A stretch of 64,000 nucleotides of DNA from Anoxybacillus ayderensis (GTDB lineage: Bacteria; Bacillota; Bacilli; Bacillales; Anoxybacillaceae), in contig NZ_JXTG01000012.1 in the NCBI RefSeq assembly GCF_000833605.1, positions 1-64,000 on the forward strand, read 5' to 3'. Numbering within the stretch: position 1 is the stretch's first letter; each line of letters begins with the position of its first letter. The translations under genes and the position numbers were made by a program. Below are positions 61,588 to 64,000 of this stretch, piece by piece. The notes under the pieces were generated by a model. That model did no database searches. It was given only the letters and a program-made list of their open reading frames with translations, and had not been told where the DNA came from.

Positions 61588-61704
61588 TTTTCCCCCGCCT
61601 TTTTCCTTATCATTTACTATTATTTTTATTATAATAGTAAAAAGATAAAAGAAATAGTGAAAAAAGTCGGACAAAACAATCATTGTTGAAAAGGATGGTT
61701 CCAT

Positions 61705-62175
61705 ATGAGAAAACAATTTATGTTTAGTTCCATACTTTCCGTCAGTTTATTGTTCAGTGGTTGTGCACAAAACGAAAATGATCACGCAACTGAACATCAG
61801 ACAGGAGATATTCGAGAAGAGACTGCCTCGATTCACGAACTTCCATCGTTTTTAGCATCTTACAATGAGTCGATGATCCATTTATACGAACAAGTAGCAA
61901 CACATCGAACATTGTTAGAAAACATTCCTTGTTATTGCGGTTGTGGTGAATCGGCAGGTCATGAAAACAATTATGATTGTTTCGTATATGAAAACAAAAG
62001 CAACGGTGCAATCGTCTGGGATGATCATGCGACAAAATGTGGCGTTTGTTTAGAAATCGCATCCATTTCAATCGAACAATATGAAAAAGGAATGTCTGTG
62101 AAAGACATTCGCCGCCTTATTGATGAAACATATAAAGAAGGCTATGCGAAACCAACGCCGACAAAGCCGATGTAA
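61705..62175 (+). CDS. PCYCGC-motif lipoprotein
   Basis: A 156-residue lipoprotein. The signal ends at LFSGC, a lipobox, so it is exported and lipid-anchored. The conserved motif IPCYCGCGESAGHENNYDCF names the PCYCGC family of bacillar lipoproteins of unknown role; further cysteines are in KCGVCLE. The six or so extra-cytoplasmic cysteines suggest disulfide chemistry or metal binding. The start has AAAGGATGG. It is divergent from the FapA gene and ends in a terminator with the ABC exporter. Confidence 0.85.
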   Translation: MRKQFMFSSILSVSLLFSGCAQNENDHATEHQTGDIREETASIHELPSFLASYNESMIHLYEQVATHRTLLENIPCYCGCGESAGHENNYDCFVYENKSNGAIVWDDHATKCGVCLEIASISIEQYEKGMSVKDIRRLIDETYKEGYAKPTPTKPM

Positions 62176-62203
62176 AAAACCGAGCAATCAGCTCGGTTTT
62201 CAT
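62176..62203. terminator. Bidirectional terminator after the PCYCGC gene
   Basis: AAAACCGAGC pairs perfectly with GCTCGGTTTT around a 5-base loop, with A and T tracts outside. It ends both the lipoprotein and the convergent ABC permease gene. Confidence 0.85.
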
Positions 62204-63429
62204 CTTTTTGTTAATTGCCACGCTCGTTTCAAGTCTTTCCAGGAAGACGCTTGATTGTACATCAGCACACCACCACGATATATTTTTGATCCAAACACGA
62301 ATAAAAAGGCAATCGTTCCAACGAGCAAAGCGAGACTAAGGACGATTTCCCAAATCGGAACATTTAACATCCCAATTCTTAAAAACATAATCATCGGAGT
62401 AAAAAACGGGACAAACGACATTACAGTAATAAATGGAGATTCCGGTACATTAAGCCCAACCATCGCCATAATAAACGCGGCAACAACGAGCATCGTCACA
62501 GGACCGGCCATTTGTTGCACTTCTTCTACTCGGCTAACAATCGAGCCAAGCACAGCAAATAACATTGCATATAACAAATAACCGAGCAAGAAAAAGATCA
62601 TTCCGTATACAAGTAAAGAAAGCGGTAGTTTTTCCATTCCAAGTAACTGATTTAACATATCGCTATTTTGCAGCGATGTATAACCGACAGTGAAAATCAC
62701 AACAAACTGCGTCAAACTCAACAAAGCAATCCCTAAAATTTTCCCGAATAATTGTTGAATTGGTGAAGTGCTTGAAATTAAAATTTCCATAATGCGTGAT
62801 GACTTTTCTGTTGCTACTTCCATCATAATCATACTTCCGTACATTAACACGAACATATACATCGCAAACAGTAAAACATACACGATCGTTCTAGCTTGAT
62901 CTAATTGTTCTTCTGTTTTTGCGTGTTTTTCAAGCGCTACTTTCTCTATCGCAATCGGTGCATATAATGCATTGATTTGGTCATATGTTAATCCGATTTG
63001 TTTCGCCATCATCGCAATTTTTACTTGTTGTAGTGCTTGCTCAATTTCATGAGTGACATCGCTATCTGCAATATTTTTCGCATAATATGCTACTTTCGGC
63101 TGTCCATTTTGTACATGAAGTACAATATACGCATACCACTTTTCTGTTTGAACATATTTTTTCGCTTGTTCTTCGTTTTCATCATGGCGAACAAGTTTTA
63201 TTTCTTTATTTGACTGCATTTGTGCTTGCAGCGCTTCGTACCATCCGTTCGTTTGATCGATCACACCGATCGTTTTTTGACCATTATCGCTAAACGCTTC
63301 AATAATGCGATCTAATTGACCAATACCAAATATAATGAGAGTAGTAATCACCGTTGAAATGAAAAAAGACTTTGATTTTAATTTCGTCATATACGTATGA
63401 GCAAAAACAATCCAAAATTTATTGTTCAT
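62200..63429 (-). CDS. yhaP: ABC-2 type permease (NatB/YhaP-like)
   Basis: A 409-residue ABC-2 permease. A single helix near residue 20-40, a long extracytoplasmic loop (EAFSDNGQKTIGVIDQTNGWY), then about five C-terminal helices (TIVYVLLFAMYMFVLMYGSMIMMEV, RIMEILISSTSPIQQLFGKILGI and VEEVQQMAGPVTMLVVAAF). This layout is that of NatB and B. subtilis YhaP, sodium or drug exporters. ATG at 63429 follows AAGTAGGTG and overlaps the ATPase stop by 11 bases. The transported compound is not known. Confidence 0.83.
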   Translation of the reverse strand: MNNKFWIVFAHTYMTKLKSKSFFISTVITTLIIFGIGQLDRIIEAFSDNGQKTIGVIDQTNGWYEALQAQMQSNKEIKLVRHDENEEQAKKYVQTEKWYAYIVLHVQNGQPKVAYYAKNIADSDVTHEIEQALQQVKIAMMAKQIGLTYDQINALYAPIAIEKVALEKHAKTEEQLDQARTIVYVLLFAMYMFVLMYGSMIMMEVATEKSSRIMEILISSTSPIQQLFGKILGIALLSLTQFVVIFTVGYTSLQNSDMLNQLLGMEKLPLSLLVYGMIFFLLGYLLYAMLFAVLGSIVSRVEEVQQMAGPVTMLVVAAFIMAMVGLNVPESPFITVMSFVPFFTPMIMFLRIGMLNVPIWEIVLSLALLVGTIAFLFVFGSKIYRGGVLMYNQASSWKDLKRAWQLTKR

Positions 63430-64000
63430 ACGCTGCACCTACTTTCTCAATAAAAATGTCATTCAGCGATGGTTCTTCTAATGAAAACGTACGAATGAAT
63501 CCTTTCGCATAAATGTGTTCAAGAATGTGCTGTGATACGTGTTCATCAGCTATTTGCAAACGAACTCCTTCAACTGTTTTCTCCATTTTCAATACGCCTG
63601 GAACTTCTGTTAACGTTTCAAACGGTAACTCTCCGTGAATGATCACATTTTTTTTGCCGAAAGATCTCTTTAACTCTTTCATTGATCCGTGCACAATCGG
63701 TTTTCCTTTATGCATAATACATATATGTTCACATAGTTGCTCGACATGTTCCATCCGATGGCTTGAAAAGACGATTGTTGTTCCTTGTTGCTGTAAGTCA
63801 ATCACTGCCTCTTTTAACATTTCTACATTTACTGGATCTAGTCCGCTAAACGGTTCGTCTAAAATAAGTAATGACGGACGATGTAACACCGCAGCGATAA
63901 ATTGAATCTTTTGTTGATTGCCTTTTGATAATTGTTCTACTTTTTGATTTTCATATTGTGGTATTTTAAAACGATCGAGCCAATAACGCATTTCTTTTAC
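63419..64000 (-). CDS. yhaQ: ABC transporter ATPase (NatA/YhaQ-like), C-terminal part
   Basis: The minus-strand frame is open from the right window edge, so the N-terminus and Walker A are missing. The visible 193 residues include the signature QLSKGNQQKIQFIAAVLHRP, Walker B LLILDEPFSGLDP and the switch His SSHRMEHVE, which are all intact. A C-terminal domain (FSLEEPSLNDIFIEKV) is typical of YhaQ/NatA-like ATPases. It pairs with the permease just downstream, with translational overlap. Confidence 0.83.
   Translation of the reverse strand, partial: VKEMRYWLDRFKIPQYENQKVEQLSKGNQQKIQFIAAVLHRPSLLILDEPFSGLDPVNVEMLKEAVIDLQQQGTTIVFSSHRMEHVEQLCEHICIMHKGKPIVHGSMKELKRSFGKKNVIIHGELPFETLTEVPGVLKMEKTVEGVRLQIADEHVSQHILEHIYAKGFIRTFSLEEPSLNDIFIEKVGAAYEQ

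Overview
The window looks like a chromosomal segment of a thermophilic or moderately thermophilic, endospore-forming Bacillaceae. The closest fit is the Anoxybacillus/Geobacillus group. The reasons are moderate-to-low GC, strong AGGAGG ribosome binding sites with many GTG/TTG starts, spore-coat genes (cotS/cotSA and SPOCS-domain proteins), and many proteins resembling Bacillus subtilis ones (YheI/YheH, YplQ, YqkD, SteT, KtrD, XpaC/YaaN, YhaP/YhaQ). The assignment is inferred from reading the proteins; no database search was run.

Layout. 1-157: start of an IS4-type transposase cut by the window edge. 0.5-11.1 kb: metallo-beta-lactamase hydrolase, heterodimeric multidrug ABC exporter (YheI/YheH), FAD oxidoreductase, cotS-cotSA, glutathione peroxidase, and a nitrilase plus GNAT pair that is one fused protein (YhcX) in B. 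subtilis. 11.2-13.6 kb: stand-alone DnaA domain I protein, DUF1450 protein behind a possible Fur box, an unknown protein, and menC. 13.7-18.8 kb: branched-chain amino-acid transporter livKHMGF with a near-consensus CodY box. 19.1-28.5 kb: xylFGH D-xylose importer with its own three-component sensor (anchored sugar-binding protein, LytS-type kinase, YesN-type regulator), cre-like sites, and a chemoreceptor. 28.6-37.7 kb: KtrD potassium channel, two MFS carriers, a persulfide/CoA-disulfide cluster under one promoter with a CsoR/CstR-like palindrome, xpaC-yaaN, and a TcaA-like protein.

37.8-46.9 kb: a 42-codon membrane peptide, the mntABCD metal importer with MntR-type operators, SteT, a TudS-DUF1722 protein, a YjiH transporter, a degenerate GGDEF protein and a coiled-coil protein with in-frame 21-bp repeats. 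47.0-48.2 kb: an IS607 remnant. Its tnpA is frameshifted and its tnpB start is joined in frame to the C-terminal half of trpB. 48.3-53.3 kb: YqkD and YplQ, then a five-gene cluster of four SPOCS (DUF3794) proteins around a His/Cys/Tyr-rich small protein. This is the most distinctive accessory locus here and is probably a spore-envelope module. 53.3-64 kb: a merR-acyl-CoA ligase-acyl-CoA dehydrogenase operon with a LiuR-like operator between -35 and -10, a Uma2 nuclease, acetoacetyl-CoA synthetase, a FapA-type DUF342 protein, a PCYCGC lipoprotein and a NatAB/YhaPQ-type ABC exporter cut by the right edge.

No tRNA, rRNA, CRISPR array or prophage was seen. Most transcription units are bounded by clear intrinsic terminators, many of them shared by convergent genes.
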